In this document: one piece after another, positions 1 through 12,600 of the stretch
Numbering within the stretch: the first letter of the stretch is position 1
How the letters are laid out: every line of letters starts with the position of its first letter
Origin: Xylaria sp. FL1777
Lineage: Eukaryota; Ascomycota; Sordariomycetes; Xylariales; Xylariaceae
Length of the DNA stretch: 64,000 bases
Reading direction: 5' to 3'
Assembly: GCA_022578965.1 (NCBI GenBank)
Contig: MU400663.1
Span: 35,703-99,702, forward strand
The notes under the pieces: generated by a model
What the model was told of the DNA's origin: nothing
Database searches by the model: none
What the model saw: the letters and a program-made list of their open reading frames with translations, nothing else
Position numbers and translations under genes: made by a program

Positions 1-1011
1 GCTGTAACGTCCGCGCACGTCTAATCCGGTTCGCTTTATTTTTGCGCTTGCGGAATCGAGTACGATGAACTCGTTTCTCCCGTCTTGTAGTATTTCGACC
101 ACGTCTGGGACTTCAATATGTAGCGGGATGTCAAGAGATTGGGAAAGGTATTTCGCATCCAGTCCGAATGAAGCTTGAGTACCGTCGCCTCGCAACAACG
201 AGGAAGGCCTAGGCTCTGCCAACACGATTGATTCTAGTTTCTCAGTAACTTCAGTTTCGGGGTTTACAGACTCAGGTGTTCGGCCGGTAGCGTGATTCCA
301 TGCCATCGCTTCCTGAAACCAGTTTATAATGACCTGATGACCAGTGGACTCGGTACAGATCGACTCTGGATGGTACTGCAAGCCCCAGAATGGCTTGGTC
401 TGATGCCTAACACCCATCAGAATGCGCTCAACCACATCCCCGCGATCTTCGTACGTCCAAGCTAGTGGCACGATATCTGGGGAAAGGGGTGGGGAACGCC
501 ATTTCGCGGTTTGCCACTCGGCCGCAGAGACAGATTCTTGCCCAACATCTGCGTGCAGACTGTGATACAGTGTCGCCTTAAACTTCGAAACACCGGCGAA
601 AATGTTTCTATCTTGGTCTGTCGTAAGATGGTCGATTTCTCGAATCATCCCATGCAAGCCAGTTTGCAGTCTCTTCACGACTGCACCGCAGCTGACAACA
701 AGACTTTGAAAGCCCAGACATATTCCGAGCACGGGCGGCAGATCCTGCCCCTCAAGATCCCAGATGTATTTCATGATGCCGACATCCTTATCCACATCGG
801 GCGCCCCAGGTCCTGGACCGCAGACGACGGCATGATATGGCCGTACTTGCCTGCTCAGCGCGTCCTTGAAACCTGCTTTCTTGGGATCTAGATGAGACGG
901 GTCAATAGGTAAGATGTCTACATCAGCGCCCAAGATAGTCGTCAACAAGGAGACGATGTTGTTGCTGAAGGAATCGTAGGCGTCGATGAACAATATGCGC
1001 GGGCGACCCAT
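1..1011 (-). CDS. ABZ1: Aminodeoxychorismate (PABA) synthase, 5' part
   Basis: The start is the ATG whose complement lies at 1009-1011; the frame is open for 337 codons to the window edge, so the 3' part lies outside. The visible part is a class I glutamine amidotransferase domain. The oxyanion stretch GPGPGAPD is at about residues 65-72. The nucleophile is Cys98 in GICLGFQ. The catalytic pair is His214/Glu216 in GLQYHPES. The chain then enters the linker to a chorismate-binding TrpE/PabB domain (VLDSASA, about residue 317). Fungal PABA synthases fuse the PabA and PabB activities: the amidotransferase supplies ammonia to make 4-amino-4-deoxychorismate for folate synthesis in the cytosol. Anthranilate synthase component II has the same domain but begins differently and carries other fused domains in fungi; this N-terminus directly at the GATase fits PABA synthase better. 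No intron is needed in the visible part. Confidence 0.88.
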   Translation of the reverse strand, partial: MGRPRILFIDAYDSFSNNIVSLLTTILGADVDILPIDPSHLDPKKAGFKDALSRQVRPYHAVVCGPGPGAPDVDKDVGIMKYIWDLEGQDLPPVLGICLGFQSLVVSCGAVVKRLQTGLHGMIREIDHLTTDQDRNIFAGVSKFKATLYHSLHADVGQESVSAAEWQTAKWRSPPLSPDIVPLAWTYEDRGDVVERILMGVRHQTKPFWGLQYHPESICTESTGHQVIINWFQEAMAWNHATGRTPESVNPETEVTEKLESIVLAEPRPSSLLRGDGTQASFGLDAKYLSQSLDIPLHIEVPDVVEILQDGRNEFIVLDSASAKIKRTGLDVRGRYS

Positions 1012-2861
1012 TGCCACGCGATTGCTACCAGATTGTCAGAGCCTGCTGTCCTCGGGTGTCGCTAACTCTTCAGAGTTTTTACTTTCGCGCCACTCAGAGG
1101 GCCTAACACTTCAGGCGATGCTAACATGCAGAGCTGGTTGAGAGGGGTTTGCTGGTGAGGTAAGTGAAAAAAACGAGTCATGTTTGTCAAGTCAGACTTG
1201 AAGGATCCGATTGGTTTAGGTCGGGAAAAGTGGGTCATATAAGCCCCTATCCAGTACCTACCTACTTTTTCCCATACATTTCTCTACAAGTGCAGAACGT
1301 GAAGACAATGTAGGTATAATATGAAATAGTTATGATGGGTAAGCTTACTACTGTATGTAAAGTTGTGTTTTTTGTAGTCGGGATACACCATGTCAACTTA
1401 AACTGTGTTCATCACATATTCACTCACTTGATGTATACCACCCACCACCTTATCGATCCTTCGTCTCGGATTGCATCGGGGGATGTTCTAAATCTGAAGG
1501 ATCGTACTATAAAATGAGCGAAATCTTTTTACTTGAGGTCTAAAATACTAGATATTCTACTATAATCACGAAAGCTATTCGTTTCGAGGTCTGTGGTGTT
1601 TGTTCCCTGGCAGGACTACCTACTCCTTTCCCTCTTGTACATCACTGCCTCTCTGCCGTCCTTACCTGCTCTGCGTCTCCTCGCAAGATGTGATAGACTT
1701 GGGATCCCATAGGCCCGATAGCATCTGACGCGTGTGTAATATTTCACGCTTCGTTTGAGAAAGGCGCCGATGATATCGTAAGTTCAGTGGTACGTGTCTT
1801 CCCTCCTAGCCATCCTTCATAGTCCTGTTCTCAGTTCAGTAATCGCGGCAGTGAGATCATTTGATGTCGGGACATCACGTGTCAGCCATGTTTTATTCGT
1901 GTAATTATATGTATTTGTTTCGGCTTACTTATACGACGTTACGAGTCCTAAACTTCCCCATATGTCACACCCCAGCTTTGATACTGCAAGAAGAATGAAG
2001 CACTAGGGCGTGTGTATGAGCCTACAAATAAAAGCAAGGCGTTTGAAAGTGCAGGGGAAAGGGCTCCTGACCATACACAGGTATTACGATAGTTCGCGAG
2101 TATCACGGGTCCGCCATAGCGTCATAATGGTCTGAGTTCTTCCTCATCTCCCCGAGCCACTCTACTTGCCTGTCCTATCGTGGGTGTTCTTGCAAAGATA
2201 TTGCCCTACTGATTGGTCCATAACGAGCGAGAAGCTCCGAGAAATTCGGATGTTGGGAAAAACCGAAGTCGAAGCGCCAAAGGGAGCAAAAGAGTTCCCT
2301 AACGCTAATTCAGGGGTTACTACGTGGCATCCAGGTGCCGCGCCTACGTAGCACTTCAACTATCCCTTTCCACCTTATGTCTTCATAATCCAATAGTCTA
2401 CACTGCAGATCATGTAGCTGTCTCAGTCTTTGTGGTGAATTTCTTCGTGGAAGTGATGTCTGAGATTATCGTAGGCTCGGCGAATCGGGTTTGACTCCTA
2501 GCAGAATTTGCCCATCATCAGACTCAAATCATGCGTGGAATCGGGCTTGGCGCTATCCCCTGCAGAGAGAATGATGAGAAAAAGACGACGGGGACCGGAG
2601 GGGATCAATGGAGATATTGACCTGGTAGCTAGGAGGCGAACAAACATATGCATTTAGTTCGACGGTAGGGAGGGTATCATCTACATCAGCGTGTAATGAT
2701 GATCAGGCCTCAGTGTATATCAGATCCAACACAAACAAATAGACATTTAACACTAGAGTTGGGTTGTATTCAGTTCCCTCGTACGCCATGTTGTAGATGG
2801 CTCAATTCGACCCCGTTGTATCTGCTACCATAGCATCTAGTCTATACAAGTGCAAAGGTTT
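1012..2861. other. Intergenic region with the PABA synthase promoter
   Basis: It lies between the PABA synthase start and the 3' end of the LOG-family gene, both on the minus strand. It should contain the promoter and 5' leader of the former and the terminator of the latter. Short open frames here, such as 1332-1517 and 2166-2351, have no family features and look random. I see no RNA gene or element. Confidence 0.5.
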
Positions 2862-3679
2862 TTATTGCTGACTCCAATCTAGCCCGTAACGTGCTTCCGA
2901 GATTTTATAGTCCCGCAGTGCCTCTATCGCCCCTTCGGCGTCCGTAGCAGTAACTATGATCCCAGCGTTGCCGGGCTTCAGAAACTCTTCCTCGACGGAT
3001 TTGCGGATCCACTCCAACAAGCCATCGTAGAACCCATCAATATTGAGCACGCATACACCCCTGCTATGAATACCGAGCTGGTTCCAGGTCGCCGTTTCGA
3101 GCAGTTCTTCCATAGTTCCGAATCCACCGCTTAGTGCGATGAAGCCGGAGCCAGGACCACCTTCCAGGACTTCCTGGGCCATCATACGCTTGCGTGTATG
3201 CATATCCATAACCACTGTTGTGCGCCCGTATACACTCTCCTCGGGGACATGGTATCCGTTGGCATCTTTCTTCGCCGCGTATGTGTCGTCGCGCTCCCAC
3301 TTCACGAGCGCCTCTGGGATAATGCCGTGGACAGCGCTAGGTCCGTTTATCGAGACGATTGTCTTGGCTACTTCGCCCATGAGTCCTACTGTACCGCCGC
3401 CGTATACTAGATATAAAGGCGATAGAGATCAGTCGATAATCAAAGGAACATAGTAGAGTATCTCGCGAGTAACGTACCTAATCCGATGTTCTTTTCAGCC
3501 ATGGCCCTGCCCAAGGCTCGTGCAGCCTCAATATGACTAGTGTTCTTTCCAGCGGAGGAGCCACAGTAGACGCAGATCTTAGTCTGCGGCAGATTGGTGC
3601 GCGAGTCGAGCATAGAGGGCGTCGATGTCCTTGATGTACCATTGGAAGAGGGCATAGGGGATTCGCCGCGGGACTCCAT
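2862..3679 (-). CDS. LOG-family (TIGR00730) nucleoside phosphoribohydrolase-like protein
   Basis: Two exons, complement(2862..3406, 3478..3679), give 248 residues. The 71-bp intron has donor GTACGT and acceptor CTAG and restores the frame as NIGLVYGGGTVGLMG. The LOG/'lysine decarboxylase-like' fold is shown by ICVYCGSSAG near the N-terminus, the nucleotide-binding YGGGTVGLMG, and SGGFGTMEELLE, which corresponds to the family signature PGGxGTxxE. LOG enzymes release free cytokinin bases or, in microbes, hydrolyse nucleoside 5'-monophosphates to base and ribose 5-phosphate. The usual proline of the signature is Ser here; the glutamate and glycines are kept. The start at 3679 is preferred because it gives a normal-length protein. 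The frame is open upstream to an ATG at 3910, which would add a 77-residue low-complexity leader. Confidence 0.85.
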
Positions 3680-5049
3680 TGTATAGTGGTTTGCAGAAGT
3701 TCTCCACCACTCGTATAACAAGATAGAGAAGGGGAAAAATGGAGATGGGGGCGGTTGCGAGGATGTTTTATTGTCGAGACGGCGATTGGGCCCCGTCCGA
3801 AAGCTGAATTTGGGTGAACCGTGATGTCTGAGACTCTGAGAGGTGGATATTGAACACAACGGGGACAAGCAGATCAGATCAGAACTATAATACTGAGTTG
3901 TAAGTGACACGCATAAGAAACAGTATAAGCCAGGATCACAGAATACTGGGGACAGTCATAACATGGATAAACGAAACGAAACAAAACAAAACAAGACAAG
4001 GAGAAGAGGCGCAGTCAATATAAAGTCAGACGTCCATAGTCGAGTTGAGTCATAATAATCTCTCTAATCTCTCTTGCATTAATTAACTAAGGTACCTATT
4101 GATTGATAGATAATTAGCTTCAGGTACCAGAGGAGGTCAGGCGGGACTGAAATACATGGATGCATGACGTCGCTCACTTTGAGGCCGCAGCATTCAGCGT
4201 CGATTCGTCCACGGTCCACCATGAGTGCGGCCACTTGGATGGGCGAATTATGAGTAGCTAGTTTACAATTGTTGGCATTCATCTGTTCAATGTTGTATTG
4301 GGCATGGTGGGCGTTATGGGCGCGGTATGGGCATTTATGCGGGGCAATTGGGCTATTCCAACGTCAGCAAGGCATCATAGTCAGTCGAAGAAGTGGAAGA
4401 TGAGAAAGGGTGAATTGGTCGTGATGGGCCAAGAGGAGAATTACCTAATTGAGAGGGGGCTCGGAGGGGCTTAAGACCAGCGACCGACGTTGGGGGGTTA
4501 GTGGGTGGGGGGGATCGAGGGGCTTAGAGCCTTAGGTACCATCCAATCGAAGCATGCGACGCTGCAGTGCGCCCGGAGGGAAGCTCTGATTCGCCCAGTC
4601 TGTAAAGCGCATGATGTGCCAGCTGGATGGTAGCCGGATACCAGCCGGAGGGCCAATCGCCAGTCGCCAATGGCAGTTGCGCAACCCCCGGCCGTACTTG
4701 TACCTTGTCTGGAACAATACCTACCTATCTGTACAGACCTCTGCGTACCTACACTACCTACTTAGATCAGGCCTTATCGGTAAATCCGCAGTCTTCTCCC
4801 ATCGCCGACAATTTTCTCGAGCGCACGGAATACCCAGAGTGGACAAGCATCTGTCCATCCCCAGGGACACCCCTCCAACGCGTAGCTCGGGCCGTGTTTA
4901 CTTCGAGTCGCTGCGACTTGCGTCTATTCGTCGTTTATTCGTCGTTTGTTCCGACTTCCTGCGACAAGGTCTCGGCATATTCGACTTCGCAGGCATACAC
5001 AGGCATCCAGGCATACGGGCACAGAGCGATACGAGGTGTCGTCGTCACG
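3680..5049. promoter_or_regulatory. Divergent intergenic region between LOG-like and CLPTM1-like genes
   Basis: About 1.4 kb separates two outward-facing starts (3679 minus, 5050 plus), so both promoters lie here. There is an A-rich stretch with repeated AAACG/AAACA steps near 3970-4000 and G-rich runs at 4450-4520. The open frame running 4611-5109 upstream of the CLPTM1-like ATG has no family features. No defined binding site is claimed. Confidence 0.5.
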
Positions 5050-7259
5050 ATGCCGCCCGCAGACGCAGCTCCAGCTCCGGCCGGCGATGGCAGCGCAGGG
5101 GACCAAGGCGTAAGTTGTGCAGTCATATCGATCCCTGTATCGCGTCGGGCGTTCAGTTTTTATTTTTATTTATTTATTTTTTATTCTTTTTTCCTCTGCA
5201 AGCTAACCGTGTTTCGATCCGCCTACAGTCGTCCTTCTTCTCCAAGCTCTTGCAAGGTGTCCTGATCTGGATCGGCATCCAGATGCTCATGAAGCAATTT
5301 GTCGGCGGCGGCAACCAGCCGAAGACGGCCACCACCCAAGACTCGGCCGGCAACATCGTGCAAGCACCCGCCAACACCGGCGACATCCCTGCATACCAGC
5401 TTCGGCCCGCCACATTAGACCCGGACGCCACTTACAGCCGCATCCCACAGCGCGTCGCCCCTATCTGGCCCAGCGACAGCGCTGTTGATATCGTCGTCAC
5501 CTTGTCTTCGAGCTTCGTTCCCTCCAAGATCGCCACCGTGCCCCAGGAGATGGTCGCGCTGAGAGAGACTGGTTTCAGGATAGGCAATTCCAGCGACAGG
5601 CGGTCTGCCGAGACTCTTTTTAACGTGCCCGCCTCTGTGCAGAACAATGGAACCCTTTGGGGTCACTTCTACTTCGGTCTCACCGGTTCCAACTTGGACC
5701 CCAACGAGCCTGGTTTTGATCCGGCTACCGCTGTCCACTTCACCTACCCTCTTACTCAATATCTTCCCAAGAAGAAGATAGCCAAGACGCGCAACCTGCT
5801 GGAGGACAAGCCCGATGTTCTGGAGGAGCCGGAAGAAGAGCCAGCTGGTCCCATTATCGCCAACTATTACCACCCAAATACAAGTCTATCTTTTATACCT
5901 GACACGGGAATACTGAACTTCCCCCAACAGCCACCAGCGGTTCAGCAATTCCTCATGCTCGAGGTGGGTTCCCAAACTACAGACGTCGTCCCTCACACTA
6001 ACTGAGTACAGTCAACCGGTGCTCGGGATGGTTCTGGACAAAATTCATGGTACTGTAAGTAACCAGAGACGTTTGAGCATGATCACCGTCGCAGAAGCTA
6101 ATGCTGGTTTTAAGATCCCATTTTGTTTGTCAACCAGTTCTGGCAAATGAAAACCCACATGATTCTTCTAAACGATACAGTCAAGACTCTTCCTTTGCGC
6201 CTTGACCTTGGTAACTTGAAGAATTGGCAATTCAGCCTCATGGCCACTATGGATCTTAATACCAAACAACAAGCTCGACAGGCTGCCTTTGGCGGTTCTC
6301 TGCCTGGTGGGAGTGATGGCAGCGAAGTCGAACTTATCAAGGAAATCTTGCTAGATACGAACCCCTGGCTTCTGGGTGTTACCGTCGTCGTCAGCATTGC
6401 TCACTTGATCCTTGAGACGCTCGCTTTTGGTTCCGATATTGCCCATTATCGGAAGAAGAAGGACAATGTCGGCATCTCTGTGCGGTCAATTCTGGCAAAT
6501 GTTTTCATGCAGACTGTCATCTTCCTTTATCTCGTTGACAACTCTCAAAATACGAGCTGGATGATTCTGGGTACCCAGGGCGTTGGAATTGTCATCGAAT
6601 TCTGGAAAATCACGACTGTAGTGAACGTGAGAGTACGCCCTGCGCCACCGGGCTCTTTCATCCCATATCACATTATATTCGAGGACAAGCACAAGCTTAC
6701 TGAAACCGAAGAAAAGACTAAGGAATACGACGAGATTGCTTTCAAATATATGTACATTGCTGGTGTGCCTCTATTAGTGGGCTATGCAATCTACTCGTTA
6801 TACTACGACTCGCACAAATCTTGGTATTCCTATATCATCACCACGCTTGTCGGCTCCGTATATGCTTACGGCTTCTTGATGATGGTTCCTTCACTTTACA
6901 TCAACTACCGTCTCAAGAGTGTCGCCCATATGCCTGGAAAGGCTATGATGTACAAGTTTTTGAACACTTTCATTGATGACTTATTCGCTTTCACTATCAA
7001 AATGCCATTCCTCCACCGTCTTGCTACCCTGCGAGATGATGTCATCTTCTTCATCTACTTATATCAACGTTGGGCATATAAAATTGACTACACCCGTGTC
7101 AATGAGTTCGGCCAGGGCGGTGAGGAGGATGAGCCGCCGAAGGAGGCTAAGGCTGAGCCCAAGTCGTTGCCTAAGGCTGACGCAGTAGCGCCTCAAAAAG
7201 TTGGAGATGAGGCTACAGCTACTGGTAGAAACACGGGCGATGCGAAGAAGCGGAAATAA
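5050..7259 (+). CDS. CLPTM1-family multispanning membrane protein
   Basis: Four exons, join(5050..5109, 5229..5963, 6012..6054, 6115..7259), encode 660 residues, normal for the cleft lip and palate transmembrane protein 1 family. All junctions keep frame; the first intron ends with a CTAACC branch-like site 26 bp before its AG, and exon 3 is only 43 bp. An Ala/Pro-rich start is followed by a hydrophobic segment (about 25-44), a large luminal-type domain with the family-like stretch NSWYYPILFVNQFW (about 278-290), and five C-terminal hydrophobic segments (about 363-385, 403-421, 428-450, 491-510, 518-542). The tail is charged and ends KKRK. Family members sit in ER/Golgi membranes; CLPTM1 and CLPTM1L are linked to receptor trafficking and lipid scrambling in animals, but the fungal role is not established. 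Assignment to the family is firm, function is not. Confidence 0.88.
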
Positions 7260-8889
7260 CCCACTGATATACCGTACTCTTGGACATTTAATAGAATATA
7301 CGAAGTAATGTATTTTTTAGACCAAAGAGGCATCACTATCCCTGAAGATAATGGAATTTAACATAGTTATATATTAGCTAGTATTAGCTAACTTCATTGA
7401 TTTTGTCATGTTACTGCTACGACAACGAGAGTGTTTTGTATAGTTGTGTTGGGAGAGATCAGTGTAGATCTGGACTTTTTGCGCAATAATGCATACTTGC
7501 AACAGTAACTCCATTCTACCCGTCTTGGCAGGTGACAACATGAATTAGACGGAGGTCATCCTAGCATGAATGATTCTAAACCCCGCGTGAAATGATAGAA
7601 GTCAACAACAACTACAGTTCAACACTAATGAAATCCTAACGCCTGAACCGTCACACGGGGCGAAAACATCCGCGACTCTCCCAGCATAGTCTAGGTGTGG
7701 AATCGTGAATATATCAATCCTTGGCAAACCTGATGTCCCAGCATCGGAGCTTCATTCTGTCTCAGTGGTTTCTAGCCCAGAAACAATCTTCCCACTTAGT
7801 GCGATCAGTGAGCTTGTGTTAATAATATCAACAGTTACAAATTCTATGCCGGGCGTTGTGCGGATCCAGTTGCGCAATTTCTAGTATAACGTTTACTACA
7901 TAATTCAGGGGGTAGAAGTGGGAATGCAAAAAACACATTCAATAAAATGTTAGGTATTTAGTTATACTAATATATCTATATAGGATTCTTTTAAACTGGA
8001 TCAAGTAAACAAAACGCGGTAGGAACGGTTGACTCCAATGGTACAGACTCTCAGGGTATTGACGGCATGCATACTGATGACTCGAAACCTTATTGTGGAC
8101 CGTGCAGCTGCGAATGCAAAGTAAAGGCTATCATCATCGAGGACAGACTCTCAGTGAACCCCCTTCGTCTCCACGTGATCAGTCTTACATGCCCTGTTGG
8201 TTGACACCCTGGGGATGTGTAGTTGCAGAATTAAAGATAAACATGTGCTTTCAGAGAGCATCAGAACTGGTATTGATAGGATTTAACATATTAAAAATAT
8301 AGACAACTATGTGAGCTAAAGGGGAAGGGGAGGGGGTGAAAAGCTGTTTTTTACTAACTATGAAATTGCAGTTACACTCTAGTATTGATCATTATACCAA
8401 GTCTAGTTACAAGGCCTACCTCTCCTTAGCGACCTCCACAAGCAAAATAAGTCGGAGAATTGTCCTTTGTCTTGATTTAGCTAGTTTCGCTGATTTGAGT
8501 CCCGATTTTGGGTTATTTGACTTGGCTAACTTCAGTATTTACCTTGGGCTAATTCCTTGGTTAAATAAGCCAAATAATCTCACTAGCCGTTTTCCGGTCA
8601 ATTGAGCCTTATATACATGTATATATAGTTAGGAAGGTCCAGCCGCGCTAAATGTTGTCGATTGTTAAGTGTAGAAGTACTTAACTAGAGGTCCAAAGTA
8701 AGGTAGAGGTAAGTAGGGGTTTAATAGGCCGGAAAACTTCAATCAGCAGTTGCACCAGCCTTCTTTTCTTGAAAATACGCTATGAATTTAAATCTTTGCT
8801 TGGCTTGCAACTGATTTCAAACTGTTTATCTTGGTTGGTTTCAGCCAGCTATCTGCTAATCAAATAAGGTATTCCTTTGACACTGGAGG
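7260..8889. other. Intergenic region, convergent 3' ends
   Basis: It lies between the CLPTM1-like gene (+) and the Nudix-like gene (-), whose 3' ends face each other. The open frames at 8093-8302 and 8336-8605 show no family features. The sequence from about 7.9 to 8.9 kb is relatively AT-rich. I see no RNA gene or defined repeat. Confidence 0.45.
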
Positions 8890-9689
8890 TCACTGCCTCT
8901 CCTCTATATAATATGTCCTTAAGCCTGTACGGTAGCGCCAGTCAGGGATACCAGGCTCGGTTTCCCAATCGATGGACCGGGTTTCTTCTTCGTCATACAG
9001 GGTGACCAGCGGGGCAAAGACAGGTTTGCCTGGTTCCTCGCCACGCCTCATTTTCTCGGCGTCCTCCTTGGTGAGGGTGCTCCAATGCCAGCCCGTCGAC
9101 TCGCGATCGAATTTCTAGCCACAGTCCATGTAGTTAGTTACGACGATGACCAAAATTAGGGGCTTACTTCATGCTCCATACCTCTACGCGTTTCTTGTCG
9201 TCGGCGGGAAGGCCACAGAACACAAAAATAGTGATGTAGTGTTCGCCTTCAGTCACATTCTCCGTAGTGCGGAGGATGAGCTCGGGTTCTACCTGGAGGC
9301 GGGTCTGCTTGAACACGACGCGGAATGCACAGGTCATGATTCGCTCTCCCCTTTCGAGGAGCCCGCACGGGTAAGACCAAGTTCCTTCATAGCATTGTTA
9401 GACGAGGGAAATGTAGAAAAGTGTCATCAAGCATGTGCTCACCGAAGCCAGGCGAAACCAGGCGCTTCCCGACCAGGAAGTTAATCTCCGTAGATTTACG
9501 CATGCCCTCGGGAATAAAGCTGTTGTCGCCCCCCACCATTGCTGCAACAAGGATTCGAGGACCGATGGGGTCGGGACACCGAAGTAAGCCCAGTTCTTCC
9601 TCGATGCTCAAAGCAGGAAACAAAGCCTCAGCGGGAGAGGGGTGAATCTCTATTTCTACCTCTTCTGGTGTTCTTTGGCGCTTAGGCAT
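8890..9689 (-). CDS. Nudix-fold protein with degenerate Nudix box
   Basis: Three exons, complement(8890..9114, 9182..9384, 9443..9689), give 224 residues. Both introns are canonical (GTGAGC...AG, 58 bp; GTATGG...CTAG, 67 bp, with a TAACTAAC branch region). The stretch FLVGKRLVSPGFGTWSYPCG (about 71-90) matches the strand leading into MTH1/NUDT-like Nudix boxes (usually LLGKRxGSHGxGxWxxPGG). The Nudix signature is Gx5Ex7REUxEExGU. Here G90, E96 and R104 are kept, but the three later glutamates read V105, K108 and Q109, and the glycine reads R111. The metal-binding glutamates are therefore missing and hydrolase activity is doubtful. The N-terminal 60 residues and the tail ending YYIEERQ are not recognised. 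An intact spliced frame argues for a maintained protein; recent pseudogenisation is possible. GTG at 9764 extends the frame but is not an ATG. Confidence 0.7.
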
Positions 9690-12600
9690 CGGGAGTAGCG
9701 CAGACCGACTCTCTTCAATGCTAGTTGGTGTGATACCAGGAAAGAATGAAGCGAATATACTCACGGGCTTTCAGGGTTTTGTAATGCAAGACAGTCTAGG
9801 TGATAATATAAACAAGAAAAGGAGGGGGTTGACTGTGATGCCTGTCAGCCTCACTTAAATGTAACTTTAGTTGGTGCGCCCACGACGCGCTATTGAGACA
9901 AATAAGACACAGATGAGACAAATAGGTCGCCTACAAACGGAATTACCAATCAGGAATACACGTCTACATTGATGTCAGGTGATATAGTCATATATAGACC
10001 CCTAAAGGAGGGTGGCCGAAAACGACTTACCTCTACAGCAATTCAGTGGATAGCTGCAGGAGCTTAGGAACTAAGAAAAGGAAAGAAATCCAAGGCCTGG
10101 ATAAGAATATCATACTCAGGTGAATCTGTTATGGCTGCCAAGGTCCATACCTCTTATCCGGGCTTGTGCCGGACATGGTGGCTGTCCTTGAGTCTATATA
10201 CAATTTGTTTGGGCTACTTAACCTCTGGGGTCCGCCAATATGTCCCAGATAAGTGAGGGCTGAATAGCTTCACTTCTGGATACGCGAGACAGTCTCAATA
10301 GCTCTCAGTCCAGCGTAGCACGGCCTAGGTGTCTCACCGAACTATGCATCCGGGTATAGCACAAGGTGTTCAGCGCGTGTAACAATACCTACTTAGATAC
10401 TCTCCTGCATATTTTCAGGCTTCGTCTTTTCACACGTCGAGAACAGTATTACAGAATAAAGAATTGATCATTCATCGTCGGCTCAAGGTTTAAGAGCTAG
10501 ATATAGCGGCAGTTCTTCCTGACGAGTAGACGACATTATAGCCATATATCCCACTCTAGTAACGGCTACTGAGGCGAAGACCACCCTAGTTGTAGGCATC
10601 AATTTTGGAACCACTTAAGCACGCTTCCACCTCTGCAAGCATGCTTTTGTTACTTCTCTGAGCAGTGATTATTAATTTCTTAAGCGTGTCCCTGTTATTG
10701 CATCTTTAAATATATTGTTATTAATTCTCATTGCAAGGATACTGCTAACTATTAATTCAGTTTCTTAGAAGCGCTTTAGCCGATTTTCAAGACTAATTCC
10801 CTTGTGTCTACCTGAGATTATATCCCTCTTGCTAACATCTACAAATCTCGTGCTAAACTGATATCATCTACTCTTTCATCTATATTCAAGAATTAGCGTA
10901 CTCCCAGCAGACGCAGCGATTAAGGCATATATATTTTATGCTATTAAAGGTTATTATTATTGTTAGGGTGTCCAGTTCTAGCCTACATCCAATCATTCTG
11001 TGTATCATACCATTTATGAAAAATATCAATTATGTTCACAACTCCATCCTCGCCAAATACTTATAGTTTTACCTGTTTACCATGTTAATCCCTCCATTAA
11101 TCCTACTGCTACGTTCGCTTTCATTCGTCTAGTAGTCACTGACCATGCCGTTGATGTTTATTTAGTAAGGCGTCATGGGTCTCAGTTCCTAGAACACGTA
11201 GCGGAAGAAAGAATATGCTTCTAAGGATAAGGGCATGACTCATAAATGAATGTTCTATATACTTTCATGACTCCGGCTGTAGTTAGGATTGAAGATTCTG
11301 TCGGTGTTGGCTCACAGGAAGTAGGCGTCGAGACAGTTAGCTGTCAGAGATATTACCCAGCCAGGTTGTTTATGTTCAGCCGAGGATTCGCTCGATGAAT
11401 AGGGCAATACTGCAAATATTTATGGGAAGAACTTAGTTTTGATAATAATATTCATTCGGGACGAAGAAATCTCACGAATCTATACAATTCTGTGTCTCAC
11501 AAAGCGTGCTGCTCCCGCCCATCGAAACCCCGAGACCTGGAATTAAATCTTCTGTTGTCGTATAAGAAGCGTGTTTACACCAATTACGTCTGTAACACCA
11601 CGGCGAGACTACGAATTCTTTGAAGTCTGCACAACTCCCGTTCCTAATACCGGGGCATCGTCTGGCGTCTTGTCTTGGGCGTACTACGATCTTCCGGATC
11701 TCCGCCTAAACGCCGTGGACAGCACGAGAGCACTTGGAGCGGGCAACTCTATTTCCTTGTCTTAGCTGGTTATCTGTGGTGACCGATCATTGCTCGAAGA
11801 CTTGATACTGAAGAGATTTGGGTGTTCCCCATTTCTTCTGAAAGTATGTCTCTGCACTGTTTGTCGAAAGAGAGCATCCTCCCGCGCGATGATAGCCTCG
11901 AAGCATCAGCACTAGGTACGCCTCTCGCTCACTCGCCTCGTATGGCAGCTGTTCGAGTGAACGTAAGGCGGCACAGACGAGAGACTCTAGGCGTTTCCGA
12001 GCTATCCACAACCATTGAACAAAAGATTTTCCTCGTCATGAGGTTCAGTAGTTATCGCCCGATACGGGACGCCGACGCCTTCGCTTTCGTTTGATAGTCT
12101 CATGACAGACAGACCTTTAACATATGCGCTAAGCTCTTACCTACAGAAAGGTAGAGAATGGTTCGGGAGAAGTCACGCGAAGTCATGTGGTATTTTTATT
12201 GACGATCCATTCTATTGGTTCTCTCACCCGCACTTTTCCATGCCTCCAAGCAGGCGAACGCATAGTGCATAGTGCATACTGTCGATTTACTAATAGCGCT
12301 CATTGTTACTCTGTAAAATTCTCTACCTACCTCTGTAAGCCCTCAAGGGAAGAATGCTAGGTATCCCATTTCATCGTCGTAGATATGGTATAACTCAGGA
12401 TCAAACACGCCTTACTGTCCATCTCAGTATAACGTTCAATGGCGTCTACGCTAACTAGGCTGGATACAGCCCCGGCGAACAAGTTCTATAAATAGATATG
12501 GGAATCTTAGCGTACGCTCGCGATTTCGATCTCCGAATTTCCTCCGCAACCTTTTTTTTGTTAAAAAAACAAAATTAAAAATTATAGCGTGTACATCCAT

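Noticed and set aside
511..891. 126-codon plus-strand frame
   Set aside because: It is antisense to the PABA synthase glutamine amidotransferase domain, which is well supported.
9690..9764. Upstream start of the Nudix-like gene at 9764
   Set aside because: The codon there is GTG, not ATG; the ATG at 9689 is used, and the GTGAGT at that place could equally be a splice donor of an unseen exon.
10600..11230. Possible decayed retrotransposon
   Set aside because: AT-rich with many stops, but no reverse transcriptase, integrase or LTR pattern could be recognised, so no element is called.
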